Below are positions 23,975 through 35,329 of a DNA stretch of 64,000 nucleotides, in pieces. Positions within the stretch are counted from its first letter, which is position 1; each line of letters starts with the position of its first letter. Under the pieces are notes generated by a model. That model did not search any database. It had not been told where the DNA came from and saw nothing but the letters and a program-made list of their open reading frames with translations. The position numbers and the translations under genes are program-made. Source of the stretch: Spirometra erinaceieuropaei (lineage: Eukaryota; Platyhelminthes; Cestoda; Diphyllobothriidea; Diphyllobothriidae); contig CACRXP010000175.1 of NCBI GenBank assembly GCA_902702965.1, positions 212,627 to 276,626 on the forward strand, read 5' to 3'.

Positions 23975-24940
23975 TTGAAGCTACAGTAGATGTGCTTACT
24001 CATGAAATATCAAACAAAATTTCGAAATGCGTTCTCGTTTCGAAAAAATAAATTAAGTAATGTTGTAAATCTCATCGTGATGCAGAATAATTCTATAATA
24101 ATCCAGTTACGTCAGGGTGTCGGCTTTCGAAAGAATTTATTTTCGGCTGCATACAAGATCTAAACTCTGCAAAAAATGACAACTTAAGAAACATGCAATT
24201 TTCTCATTGATTTTCGATGCCCTTGAAAATTAAATTATATTTCAAGGAAAAAAAGCATAAAGATATTCATTCTTATTCTTATTCGGTAGAAACTTACGTC
24301 TTCCTCCAATCGCATACTCAAAAGAAAAATATAATTCGGTTTTAAAAACTTGTCTCTTTCCCGAATAATTTTGAGACCGACCGGCTGTTACACTTGCATT
24401 CAGGGTTTCAAAACTACAAGCTGTATATTTTTCGTTTACGGAAAACCATGCATTTCTCTACGGTGTAAAGAGGAGACCATATGAGGTTCATAAACTAAGG
24501 CAGTGGATTTGAGCAATATTGTTAACTTTACAAGACACATTCGTAAACGCAGATACATGACGTTTCATGAACGGCCATTTGTAGGTATAAAAAGCTCACA
24601 ATTAGAAACTTTTTTAAAACCGAATGATACTCTTTTTTGAGTATGAATTTGGAAGAAGACGTGATTTTCTACCGAATAAGTAAAATAATAAATATGTTAA
24701 GCATGTTTTCCATGAAATATAGCTGAATGTTCAAAAACATCATTTTTCCTGAGTGTACATTTTGCATGCAGTCGAATATAAGTTTTTTCGAAAGCCGACA
24801 CGCTGAGGCAACTAAATTTTTATACATTTTTGCTGTATCATGATTAGTTTTACAACACTACTTAATTTATCTTTTCGAAACGAAAACGCATTTCGAAATT
24901 ATGGTGGACATTTTATGAGTTAGCACATCTACTGTAACTA
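23975..24940. mobile_element. Foldback element FB1 with about 350-bp inverted ends
   Basis: The left end (CTACAGTAGATGTGCTTACT..., then AATTTCGAAATGCGTTCTCG) is repeated in reverse complement at the right end (about 24840-24940). Inverted similarity continues inward on both sides to ATTCGGTTTTAAAA, at about 24335-24350 and 24613-24630. A centre of about 245 bp (24355-24600) is not palindromic. No transposase frame is visible, so the element is non-autonomous. A second full copy lies at 38735-39640 with its centre in the opposite orientation; fragments lie at 5.7-6.07, 32.37-32.74 and 59.88-59.99 kb. Confidence 0.75.
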
Positions 24941-25014
24941 GGAGTGTGTGTGAACACATAGTTTTTCTGAAATGTGCAATCTGGTCTTCTGCTATGTCTT
25001 AATTGTAGCGATTT

Positions 25015-25640
25015 ACGTAAACGTTCAATCCACCTGCTTATGATATTTTCAGTTTCCCCGTCAACGTGTCCATTGAATCCGCCTGCCTAAGACAGACTTT
25101 TGAAATTTTCCATGATATAACTGCATCACGAAGCGATTTTTTGCTCAACTCTGCTACGGAACATTCTACAAAATGACCCCTTTGTCGTCGTCGTCCAGTA
25201 GTAAGCGTTAACTCCAGTTTAAACATGTTTTCATTATCTGTGATCCGAAAGTCTATAAAAAGGCAACCATCGCATAACGCAAGAACCCAGGTTAAACTTC
25301 TTGTACTCTCAATCCATAATCACTGTTCTCACATATAAACCCTTCAAACTCAATTCCTGATGAGGAGGAGACCATGTTCAAAGAAACTCACTCAGTGACG
25401 AGAAGGCGATTGTTTGAAGTTGACTACTGAAAATGCACTTGCCTAGTTTTACCGAACACAGTGACGTCAGACGGACCACTCCTAGGAATGAGCATTGGTA
25501 TATCGCGTTTACACACCCATACCTTTAGACTGTAAATCCAGCTCACTGGCAGAGCCACTGAATTGGCCGCAAAACACGAGTCGTACTTACAACTAGCCTT
25601 GCTGATAGGTCATCGGCTTAATCACCTTCATCTCGTTTCA
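25015..25640 (-). repeat. Inverted counterpart of 8171-8840
   Basis: Part of the right arm of the large inverted duplication, displaced from 21735-23930 by FB1. The minus-strand frame 25038-25226 is the counterpart of the decayed frame around 8640-8830. No gene is supported. Confidence 0.6.
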
Positions 25641-25802
25641 TGCTCACAAAATTACGCCTGTAATGGAAGCCGAGGGCAGGACTGGCCTGTTAGCTGCGCG
25701 GCGATTTGAAGCATTTTCTGTGTCCGTAGATGATTTATATATGCCAGGGGCCTGAATATGTACATTTCGTTTAAATGTCTTAGCAAATTTTTTGAGAAGT
25801 AC

Positions 25803-25874
25803 CGAGGCGCGTGAAGCAGGACTGGCAAAGAAGAAGGGATGGAGATTCAGGAGCAGCTCCCAATCCCAGTGCAT
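25803..25874 (-). pseudogene. Orphan signal-peptide exon of the 4-Cys family (copy M)
   Basis: ATG at 25874 is preceded by the family's usual AGAGCACTCATC leader and starts MHWDWELLLNLH..., with a GTACTT donor after 25803. The exon is 72 nt instead of 73, so the signal peptide is frameshifted midway (ASPASRAS instead of CQTCFTRL). Downstream on this strand the sequence passes from intron-1-like DNA straight into the family's 3' flank (AACAGGCCAGTCCTGCCCTC, about 25665-25690). Exons 2 and 3 are missing, consistent with an internal deletion. Confidence 0.75.
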
Positions 25875-25879
25875 GATGA

Positions 25880-26560
25880 GTGCTCTGGCACAAGAATAAA
25901 TGTCAAGTTTTTTTTAAATTGTCCATTATATCGAAAAAATGACTGCATCTAAGAATTTTTTCAATTATAGTACTTAGGGCGCTACCGGTATTCTGCTGGA
26001 AAACACTGGCACTGGTCAGGAAGCTCGAACGACCATGGGGAGTTTCCGAAGACTATTATTATAAATATATTTGTAAGCGTCGTCGTTTATGCACGTGTAT
26101 TGTTCTCCCTACACCCCCCCACCCAACGAACCCCAAAAACTTCAGGTATCATTTCTCTCCGTCCTGTCATGTGCTACGACACCAATTTTGCGGCTTACGA
26201 TAAGCAATGGGAACTCCCGTCCTCTGCTGATACATCGACTTGAAGAAAGACAGGAGTCTCGATCACTACAGTGAACTCCTGTCCTTTTCTGGTCAAACAA
26301 CATACCCTTCACACACCAAGTCATGTTCAACGATAGTGTACAATTTTACCCGGTTTCCGGCGCGCGTTAAGGCATCCGCGTCTTGACGTGCTCGCCGGCT
26401 TCAGTAACATACCTGACTTGGCGGAAATTTAATCAGTGGTTAGCAGATATGAAAACATGGCGAGACCACAATTTTTCTCCTCTACACCGGTACGAAAACT
26501 CCCATGTTTAATACCATTACCAGATATGTTTTACTAAGGCATTGGATAATTCAACATAAA
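25880..26560 (-). repeat. 3' flank of copy C
   Basis: Positions about 26100-26500 match 28860-29140, the 3' flank of copy D, in the same orientation. Shared blocks include GACTTGGC(G/T)GAAATTTA. No gene is supported. Confidence 0.55.
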
Positions 26561-26564
26561 GGCA

Positions 26565-27382
26565 TCATACAAAGCATCTGGGAGTATTTTGCTGCAAATA
26601 GGCCCTGCTATCTAGTGTAAATGCCTTTGCAATGACTGTTCTTTTCCACATGAACGTAGGAATTTATTTGACGACTTCTTTGTCATATCCATCACAGAGA
26701 TGGGGAAGTTGAGCTTCGCCATATGCAAGAAAAAGGGCCTCTGCGAGACGTAGATGAGGTTTATTTCTGAAATCGCACTGCCATTCACCAGTTTCAGACT
26801 TAATGCCTCTAACTCTGCATGATGCTGTGAAAGGATGCACTAGGAATCATTTTGCTTCACATAAACCTACATTGCACCTACTTAACTTTCCTGTAAATTT
26901 TAGAGTAAGGGCGAGATAGGATACGTTGCCAGAACACTGGACGAATGCACCTTCGATGAATGCTTCCTTGAAGACGCAGTCTTCGTTGAGTACCGGACTA
27001 TCGAAGGTCATTAAGAAGACTGTTTGGCTTAAACAGTCATAGGGAACAGTAATCGTGATTTCCGAAAAACATTCCACGCTAATTTGCACAACGTCTTTCA
27101 AATAAATTCCGCCATTGTAGCGAGGGCACTTTTCTTTGTTTGTGGGTTATAAAATGCAAAAAGCATTCTTATGAACAATGTGTAAGAATTGACAGCACTT
27201 GACAATTAACGGGACACATGGATAATACTTACTGCAGTCGATAAACAAAAAATGGAGTGAATAATTTCATTTGACTGGAATGTCTTAGGAGAGGTGTCGA
27301 CACGTACCGCGGAGGCGCGTGAAACAGGTATGGCAGAGAAGGGGAAATGGAGAATCAGAAGCAGCGTTAGGCCCGTGTACAT
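26565..27382 (-). pseudogene. 4-Cys family pseudogene, copy C
   Basis: All three exons are recognisable. Exon 1 (27308-27382, MYTGLTLLLILH...) is 75 nt and ends in the wrong phase. Exon 2 (about 26886-27133) reads EKCPRYNGGIYLKDVVQ...EDCVFKEAF but has lost the FSCKI context (QCSGNV), and its GGTAAG donor has become GTTAAG. Exon 3 (26565-26839) starts well (LEALSLKLVNGSA), then has a one-base deletion at about 26702 and a TAA in the original frame near 26665. The C-terminal block (TFMWKRTVIAKA...PRCFV) is still readable. The CCAAT box (27465-27469) is kept 83 bp from the ATG. Copy F at 60.0-61.3 kb is the closest relative. Confidence 0.8.
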
Positions 27383-28380
27383 GATGAGTGCTCTGTCGCA
27401 AGTACAAATGCCTAATGCGGACATAAGATCTCTCGACTTGAACAAATCTGGTTGTCAGTCCCTGATTGGGCCTACGGCCTCAATAATTTGGGGCAGTCTC
27501 TTTCTGTGCTTTTGCCTCTCACGATGAACTAGCTCACCGGCCCCAAAACCGTCGTGAATGACCCAGTATATGAAGCGGCTACTTGCTTTGGGCTTTTTCG
27601 TCTGTAAAATAGAGAGAGGGCTTGTTAGAATGTAAATGTCCCGGTCATTCGAATTCCAATTTGTGTCGTGGACATTCTATATTGTTCGGAGTCAAAAATG
27701 TGCACGCGCAAACCAAAAGCTGACATTTCCTTATTCTTACTTGTGACGTGTTCTCAGTTACTTTTTACTTGTTTGTCATTTTGTAATGTTAGCTCTTGTA
27801 CACCTATTGGAAACGGTAGAAATAAGAAACAGGAGGATAAGAGATAGATAGCACTCGGAACATGCTCAACAGGAAACAGCGATGCTTCCTCTCGCTAATA
27901 CTCCATGGATTGACGAATGCTCTCAGTTCCGTTAGATTATTTTGAATACAGAAAGTAAGGGCACTGGACCTAAAAACATGGCTGAGTTTGTTGTGGTCAC
28001 AATCTGAAAAGAATACAGGAAATCTGATCAGATCGGACCTTACAAGTTTTCTTACAACCCACCAGAAGCTCAACCACGTCCCCCCCCCAGTTCGCAGGCG
28101 TGACATAGGGATTAATGACCGGAACATATCGGGCATGCTGTTGGCCTAATTGGCACAGGTTTATTATGTTTCCATACTTACTATGACCGTGTACTTACAT
28201 GAAGACACTTGGTTTGCTTCGGTGAACTTCTCCAGTCCGCAAAAGAGGTTAGGAAGATAAGGCCTGCTGGTATGGGAAAAGAGCCCCTTGTCCTAATTTT
28301 AACCCGAACACTACCACCAATTCTAAAACGCCTAAATCGGATTTCCCCGAAATTATTAAAAAGCTACCTGTAAAACGGAA
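27383..28380 (-). repeat. 5' flank of copy C and duplicated intergenic block
   Basis: Positions 27383-27560 are the conserved family 5' flank. From about 27640 to 28380 the sequence matches 61500-62270 in the same orientation, with visible differences every 10-20 bases. A segment at 28190-28380 is repeat R3, also found inverted at 46560-46810. The minus-strand frame at 27804-28136 is disrupted in the 61.8-kb copy and is not supported as a gene. Confidence 0.6.
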
Positions 28381-29129
28381 TTTCGGCTGAAACACTTTCG
28401 TCCCAGTTTACGCTCACGCAATCACGCCCGTGATGGAGACAAAGGTCATGACTGGCCTGTAAGCTGCGTGGCGCTTCAAAGTAATTTCGTTATTTTGACT
28501 TCCTTTTATTCAACTGTTAACCCTCCCCCCACTACAAAGCATGCAATAAGTCGAACTCTTCTTTCACATCGTCCCTGTTCTATCCTCGCAGAACATTTAG
28601 GATTTAGTTCTCAAAGCGATCAAAACGTGCATTTGGCTGCAATCGATTTAGCACCCTGCGTTGAGGACTGTCTGTCTGAGTCATGGGTTAAATGCATGGA
28701 GCGGGGTCAGGTTACTGGAAGGCGTGCCTTCTTTTTGCCAGCATTCTCTCGCTCTTTCTCCCCCTCCCCCTCCTACTCCTTCTCCGCCTACCTAGGAAGC
28801 TACTCGTATTCTTTTGGGAAACAACGATAATTACAAATCCTTAAAAACTTTATCTGTCATTCGATTGCGTCCCGTTTTGTGCTGCGACACCCCTCCTTGT
28901 CGACAAACAGGAGTCCCGATCAGCACCGTGCACTCCTGCCAATTCATGGCCGAACAGCACCCCCTTCACGCACAAAATCATATTCAGCAACAGTGCACAA
29001 TCTTGCCCGGTTTCCGACGCGCGTTCTGGCGTCCTCGTCTAAACTTACTTGTCAGCCTCACTCACAAAAATGACTTGGCTGAAATTTATTTAAAGGATGG
29101 CAGACAGGGAAACACGACGCGGCCACAAT

Positions 29130-29135
29130 TTTATT
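29130..29135 (-). terminator. Candidate polyadenylation signal of copy D
   Basis: AATAAA on the minus strand, 82 bp after the stop codon. It is conserved at 63016-63021 for copy E, and an AATAAA sits at a comparable distance (53970-53975) after copy I. Confidence 0.5.
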
Positions 29136-29217
29136 TTATCTACAGGGGTCGCACAACTCCTATTTTTATTACCAGATTAGTAATAGTATGGGATACAGTA
29201 ATTGAAACAGAGAGGCG

Positions 29218-30115
29218 TCATACAAAGCATCTGGGCGTATTGTGCTGCAAAAAGGCCCAGTAAGCTAGAGTTTGTGACTCTGCAATGACCGCTCTTTTCC
29301 ACGTCGACGTTTGATTTTCTCTGATAGCTTCCTTCACTGTTTTGTCACGGAGGTTCGTGAAGTTGAGCTTCGCCATATGCAAAGAGAAGAACCTATGAGA
29401 CACGAAAATCATGTTTGCCTCCGAATTTGCACTGATGTTGGCCAGTCTCAGACTCACTGTCTCCATGGTTGCTAAATCCCGTAAACGTCTGCGCTACATA
29501 TAAAACTCATGAGGAATCTCTACACTTGGCTTTCTTACCTTTCTTGTAAAATGCGGCGTAACGGCGGGAAAAGTAATTTTGCTAGAAAACTGTGCGAATG
29601 CAACTTCATGGACTGCTTTCTTGAAGACGCAGTCGTCGCTGAGTCCCGGACTGTCGAAGGTCATTAAGAAGACTGTTTGGCTGAAACCGTCGTAGTGGAC
29701 AGTAATCGCGATTTTCGAAAGACGCTCCACGCTAAGTTGCACAAAGTCTGTCAAATAAATCCCGCTATTGTAGCGAGGACGCTTTTCTTTGTTTGTGGGT
29801 TATAAAATGGAAAAAAACATTGTTATGAAAGATACCTAATAATGGAGACCGCTTGACAATTACTAAGATATATGGGTAATACTTTCTGCAGACGATAAAC
29901 AAAAATACATGGTTTCGATCTGTGTAGTGTAAATATTATGTCTTATTCAAAGTAGAACTCTGTCCGTAGAGGTGGTTTACATGCCAGCGGTCTGAATAAT
30001 TACATTGGGCCGGACTGTCTTAGGGGAGAATACGAGACGTACCGAGGCGCGTGAAGCAGGGTTGGCAGGGAAGAAGAGAATTGGCAACCAGGACCAGTGT
30101 TAGGCGCCAGTACAT
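29218..30115 (-). CDS. Secreted 4-Cys family protein, copy D (intact frame, two Cys lost)
   Basis: Exons are 30115-30043, 29786-29539 and 29493-29218. Introns are 256 bp and 45 bp with the usual GTACGT and GTAAGA donors, phases 1 and 0. The product is 198 aa. The signal peptide is MYWRLTLVLVANSLLPCQ.... Exon 2 reads EKRPRYNSG...SDDCVFKKAV...FSSKITFPAVTPHF, so the first family cysteine is Arg and the third is Ser. Exon 3 keeps NISAN (sequon), STWKRAVIAESQ and PRCFV. The CCAAT box (ATTGG at 30198-30202) is 83 bp from the ATG. The open frame with perfect splice signals argues for a working gene, but the loss of two framework cysteines implies an altered fold or relaxed constraint. Confidence 0.75.
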
Positions 30116-31099
30116 GCTGAGTGCTCCGTCACACGATGAAATGTCTACTGTGGACATGAGATCTCTGGACTTGAATGCAGCTGGCTGTTTGTCCCTGATT
30201 GGTCCAACGGACTCGCAAATTTGGTGCAATCATTTTCATGCCGTTGCCTCTCAAGATGAAATAGCTCGTTGGCTCCAAAACCATCGTGAATGAACTTATG
30301 GCCCGGTATATGAGACAGAGACCATTTTGGCTTGTTCGTCTCTGCTTACTCGTGTACTGCCAACTTTTTAACTTTCTATGTTTCTGTCCGTCTAATGCGT
30401 AGACATGTGGACTACTGATAACTAGGCTATGAGATGGAAGTTGAAAGGAACGCAGATAAAGCCATGCGAATTTAATTATCCCAGGGCGTTCCAACCATAT
30501 TTCCTTTCTTGGGCGCAGGTTAACGACCACAGCTAGAATGGGCAGGCGAAGGGCTAGAAAAATGATATTTTTGTTTCTCAGCTGTGACGGTTTCCCGGTA
30601 AGGGCTGATGTGTTATGCCGTTTTGTGAGAGACCTTCGTTTGCGCCACTTATGGGAGCTGTAGAAATTAAGTATAATGTACTTGAAAGACTCAGAGATCT
30701 GCGATGGAAGTTGTGGGATTGTGCAACTTCCCTGCCAATGATGTCAGTATGGCTATGATAGATCACGACACGAGTCACAAACTAAGTCTCCCAAGACTCC
30801 GGTTCAAAACCACACAACGGAGAGTAAGATAATGGTAAACATCAAATCCAATCAGTAGTGTCAGGCGTGCCATTTGACATCTGGGGTGAAAGATTAGAAG
30901 GCCATTCGCCTTGGAATATCTTGCCTGACTCTGGCTTAAAACGCCCTTCCCCAAAAGGAGTTGATTGACATCTTTCCCGTACGCCGATGCAATTTCGTGA
31001 TGTTTCAAAGTCTAACTGCAGGGGAACGCGAGTACGTTATCGGCCGAAGGCACATTTAAGTCGATCTACTAACTTCCCACAGCATTTCCTGAATGCGCG
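30116..31099. promoter_or_regulatory. 5' flank of copy D (to about 30.4 kb), then unassigned
   Basis: Positions 30116-30330 are the conserved family upstream region with the CCAAT core (CTGATTGGTCC on the plus strand). Beyond about 30400 no homology to other parts of the window and no supported gene was seen. Confidence 0.45.
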
Positions 31100-31490
31100 A
31101 CTATCGATTTGCATTCACGTGTTTTTGCATGTTGTGAAATGTACGGTCCAGATGAAACCGACGCGGCAGTCAGCACATGCAGATCGATTTCCAGCAGTCT
31201 GACACGCTTTAAAAGAACAGCGATGTGCTAAATGTCATAGCTTGGAAGGCTGCCACCGGACGGGATATTTCGGTCTGCTCAGAACAGAGAGTCATGCAGT
31301 AACGACACCCTTTTAGTGCGGTTTACATAACAGTCCCACTCAGTAAGGATAGGGACCGGCGTTTTTTATGTGTGTGTGTGTGTTTGTGTGTGAAGGAGTG
31401 TCCAGCGGTGGGTTCACCTGATGGTCGTAGTGGTCGGTCAATAGCTTGCGGGTGCAGACTACGCCTAGCGTCCATTTTTTGGCACCCAAC
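31100..31490 (-). repeat. Dispersed repeat R1, copy 2 (with GT tract)
   Basis: Inverted counterpart of 5228-5660. It contains a GT microsatellite at about 31371-31392 where copy 1 has a short CA tract. It adjoins the 3' end of a Penelope-like fragment. Confidence 0.6.
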
Positions 31491-32300
31491 ACTCAAGGGA
31501 GATGTAGTAAGCCATTGACAAAATCGAGTCGTCCATCCATTAACAAAAATCCGTTGCCGATACTGGCGAAGATGCGAGTTCCAGGAACTAGTTGATCAAA
31601 AGTAGAAGAAGCAATCGCTGGGACAAGAGCTTTATTCGCCGGACGTTTCGGATTCTTACTTGAATCCATCATTACAGACAGCGGCAGAAAAGTGTGATCC
31701 GTGCACAGGAAATCGCAGTGTTTATAGGATGCAGTCGCTTTGCTACCGCACACGAATAGCAATTAACCGCGCTCCCCTTCATCAAGCATGGCTGCCCGCT
31801 GGTGCGCTAATTACTTGATGGCCGGCATGCAAGTTGTTAATTGCCGAAATGTCATCACCCGTGTTGGATGCTGGCGTGATGATTGCGCTGCCATCTGGCT
31901 CACCGGCTAGCGTGCTCCCCGAGTGGTCAATTACCTCGGCCAGCCTATGCTTCAGCATGGAATAGGGAGTGGGGATGTCGTTGCGCTTGTTGGTAGACTG
32001 AGGTCCCCTGAACCATGACTCAAACAACTCGCGGCTCACATGATTATCCCCTCTTCCGAGAATTTCAGCCTCATCGAACTTGAATGTGTGGCCGGGTCTC
32101 GTCGAATGGGCCGTGACCTGAGACCTGGCGTCATTTTTCCCTACCGCTGCCGCGCGTTCGGATCAGTCTTCCAGTTTCTCCGACGTAGTTGCTTTGTCCG
32201 CAACTTCAATAGGTCCGCTAAACAAATCCAGATGTTTATTGCCGTGGCGGTGTGTCTTTTGGTCTCATCACCCGACGCATCGTGGTGGCCTCCGGTCTGT
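31491..32300 (-). mobile_element. Penelope-like element fragment (copy P2)
   Basis: Minus-strand reading shows YVGETGRLIRTR (about 32165-32200), then KFDEAEILGRGDNHVSRELF...STNKRNDIPTPYSML (about 31950-32085) in a shifted frame: the GIY-YIG domain and following C-terminal region. The 3' end (about 31600-31700) contains the AATAAAGCTCTTGTCCCAG block. Frameshifts show the copy is dead. The plus-strand frame 32040-32528 is antisense to it. Confidence 0.75.
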
Positions 32301-32369
32301 GTTAAACTCCAACCCCAGTCAGCCAACTGCCAACTGTTCATCTTTCCTGTAACGAAAATTATACAATTA

Positions 32370-32740
32370 TGTGTGCTGTTAAGAAAAGGTCACATACGTC
32401 TTATAGAATTTCGCAGTGGATATGGATCATACCATATATTTTCAATATTAAAAATGAGAAACATTTTAAAGGCGAAACATATCTTTTCTTTAAGCAGACG
32501 ATTGGAAGAAGACGCCGTTTGCTACTAATCAAGCATAGTACAAATAATACGTTTTTGCATGTCTTCCACAACACATAAGTAAATAAAGAAGGGCATCCAA
32601 AATCAGTACGAAAATTCATACAATCGACGGGGAAGATGCTCTTTCGAAAGCCGGTATCCTGACGTGACTGAAACAGCCCACTTTTATGCTGTGTGATAGG
32701 CAGTTATGCGACCATAATAAGCAATCTTTTCTAGACAAAG
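32370..32740. repeat. Foldback element fragment
   Basis: Contains the inner GGAAGAAGACG block (about 32505) and the outer CTTTCGAAAGCCGGTATCCTGA block (about 32642), in the order expected for one inverted half of FB1/FB2. Confidence 0.5.
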
Positions 32741-32819
32741 ACACCTTTTAGAATACCGTTAAACCTTTTGATGAGATAGCTGCGAAGCAGGTGACTTCTT
32801 TTTCTTTACTCGTTTAATG

Positions 32820-33195
32820 CATAACCACTGTTTTCTCCGTGTTATGAACAGGCCGAAGTTGTCGCAGACGAAGTAGGTATCGCCAGAACGTCAATCAAAC
32901 ACACACACAAAACATTTGTCCCAATCCCAACTGTGTGCGAGCATCATGTAGGCTGCATTAATACGGGGTTGTTACAGCATGACTCTCTGTCCCAAGTAAA
33001 CCGAGGTATCCCCCGGATGGCAGTCTTCCGAGTCGAAGCTATTTGCACATTGTAAGTGTTTGGAAACACGTCAGATTGATTGCAAATGAGACGTATGCGC
33101 CGACTGCCGGCCTCACCTGGACGCATAACGTAATAACACGTGGAATATTTGACTAAAATAAGGCTACTGTGCCGTATGACTGGTTCAGCCTAAAG
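32820..33195. repeat. LINE scrap joined to dispersed repeat R1 (copy 3)
   Basis: Positions 32830-32870 match the LINE segment encoding FGLVINT (about 2440-2480 and 51716-51765). They are followed directly by R1 (32870-33195), beginning TTTGTCCCAATCCCAACTG. The same order occurs at 51716-52060. Confidence 0.55.
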
Positions 33196-34145
33196 GCCTA
33201 CTTCATGAAATTGGTTGACGCGTGATTGAACGATGAAAATGTTTATATGGATACATTCCATGAAGGCCGATAGTAGTAGCAGCAACACTGTCCTTAAAAC
33301 TACACAGGTCAGCCTGCACGCATGTTCGGATCGCGCATACGTGAACATGAGCTGGCTGTGCAACCGATTGATGAGTTATCACTTGTGGCTGCCTAGACCC
33401 CCAAAATGGCTCACAAGCTCAATAGTTTGTCCAACGACTCTACTTATGTAATACTTTCTATACAATGACAAATTTCAGACTTTTGATTAACCCTATTTCG
33501 AGATAAGTGTGCAGCAGTTGGCTTCTCTTTCCATGCTCGTCTTCGTTTACATTCGTCCTGTCAGGCGTTTTAACTGACGAGGATTAAACGTATGCATGGA
33601 GGAAGAAAATGGTAGCCGGTGCACTATGTCTTACGGGAATGGCCATAATGAGGTTGGGGCTGGGGGTGGTGAAATTTTAAACAAGTGAAAAAATACTGTG
33701 GCGCCTGGTTTTCGGTACAATAGGAATCGGAAATCAACCGCGAAATTCAAGAAACATACAAAAATATTTTAAATAGAAAAATAAATTGTACTGAATAAAC
33801 AGTCGCTGGCACATTTACGTGGGATCATAGTTCAAGGTAGATCGTAGCCAATAGGGAGAAACGGCTGTGAATGTCAGGTGGGTTCAAGTTGCGTAGGTTG
33901 TGCAAACAAACGACAAGCTTCTTGGCTTACGGAGAAATAAGTTAATGTAAAGCAAAAAGAAAGAGAATTAATGTAAGATTTTTATATAAAAAATGCAGGT
34001 TATTTTGCTTAAAAAATTTGCCAACGTTTTAACGCCTTTGACTTACTGCCAGACGTATGCATTCCGTCTACCATCATCTTGAATATTCGTTAGCTACCCA
34101 ACTGCCCTCCGTGACGATTTTTTTACATTGATATTCCGGTGTTGC
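33196..34145. other. No supported gene
   Basis: AT-rich sequence; short frames only. 33440-33620 weakly resembles 32740-32830. Nothing else recognised. Confidence 0.35.
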
Positions 34146-34690
34146 ATGACACTTACTTGTAATATACTTGATTTGTTTAATATGAAGCAAAGTGAGTTAC
34201 ATGCAGGTAAGAAAATGATTTTTGTGATTACGAAATGCAGACATAGCTTATCTTTGTGCAGCGTAAGTTATGTTTATAAAAGTAAGACACAATAGCGACG
34301 TGCCCCATAATTAACATAGTCTGTTTTATATTGTATCTTGCAAGCCGTACATGCCAACCCAGGATTCAGTCAATCGCGTCGTGATTTATCGACAACAGCC
34401 GATGAAATTATATAGTGTTTCTAAAGTGGAGGACTACAGCCATTATCCTAACGTGTAGAGGCGAATTTCGTATTAGGTAACAAACATTTGGCGATACACA
34501 AATATTTTCCATTTCAGATTTGGCCGTCGTAGCTCGAGGAAGGCCTTACACGCAGGTTCAATGTTTAAAAACAGCCGTCGTTAACAATAAGACGGAGTAT
34601 AAAAACCTGCACAATGCTATAAAAACCTGCCTTGATTTTTCGAACTGTATAAGAGTGGACGATTACTTTGACGAAACAAGAGTATCATAG
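34146..34690 (+). CDS. Candidate small two-exon gene, function unknown
   Basis: Exon 1, 34146-34206, starts MTLTCNILDLF and ends in phase 1 at GCAG|GTAAG. Exon 2, 34518-34690, follows a strong acceptor (TTTTCCATTTCAG) and ends at TAG. The joined frame is 77 aa, and exon 2 reads LAVVARGRPYTQVQCLKTAV... then KTCLDFSNCIRVDDYF. The splice signals are good, phases match, and exon 2 ends in the correct frame with three cysteines. No clear signal peptide is visible in exon 1, so the true start may lie further upstream. I do not recognise the product. Exon 2 could also be the last exon of a larger gene. Confidence 0.4.
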
Positions 34691-35300
34691 TGAAGAGACA
34701 GTGGAATAGTACTCAATGTGCCGAAATAGGTGTTCAAAGACATTCATAAAACCAACCGGACAACCAGGCGGCCCGGATGTGGAGGTGAAAATGGGCGAAA
34801 TAATGACAGGCGGCCGCACATACATTGTCGGTCGACTGAGAAGGCAGCTCTGGTTGCTTGGAATGCATGGTACCAGGGAGCCTGCGTAACGGAGCTCCCG
34901 TGAACGACCGAGCGGTGTTGACGCGCGGGGACAAAGCGCAGTACCGTCAGTGGTTTGCAACGTACAACGGAGATCTGAGGAATACATTGGAAACCCTTTC
35001 TGTCACACATTGGCGAAGTATATTCCATGCAGTGACATCACATCAACTGATTTACGCACCATATAATTCATCTTTTTCATGTGAAGCAATTCTGACTGCT
35101 CTGTCTGTGATACGTTGAGGGCTGGTGGAAAACGAAAATGTAAGCTGCGAACGAAACGAAGGGGGCCATGATGTAATTTTTTTAAAATGTTACTGGACAT
35201 GAAGCAGGTAAGTGTGCCCTTGCAGCCCACCACCCCCAACTGCGGACAAGAAATGCGTCTGCGGAGGGCATGAAAATGAACCCAAGTAAACATTATTGCG
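34691..35300. other. No supported gene
   Basis: Several overlapping short frames lie on both strands in a locally GC-rich stretch (34.74-34.99 kb). None has a recognisable domain or splice context. Confidence 0.35.
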
Positions 35301-35329
35301 GCGTCACGTTCTTGGCGTGGCTATGCTCA

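Larger units (their letters stand above)
28380..30120. repeat. Direct segmental duplication, left copy
   Basis: Nearly identical to 62270-64000 in the same orientation, including copy D/E coding exons, introns and 3' flank. Only a handful of differences per few hundred bases are visible. The frames at 28468-28830 and 28814-29263 are conserved simply because the DNA is recently copied. Confidence 0.85.

Noticed and set aside
28468..29263. Two plus-strand frames of 120 and 149 codons, conserved at 62353-63149
   Set aside because: They run antisense to exon 3 and the 3' flank of copies D and E, and are conserved because the DNA was recently duplicated. No motif or start context; the corresponding region near copy A is not open.
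32040..32528. Plus-strand frame of 162 codons
   Set aside because: Antisense to the Penelope-like GIY-YIG region.
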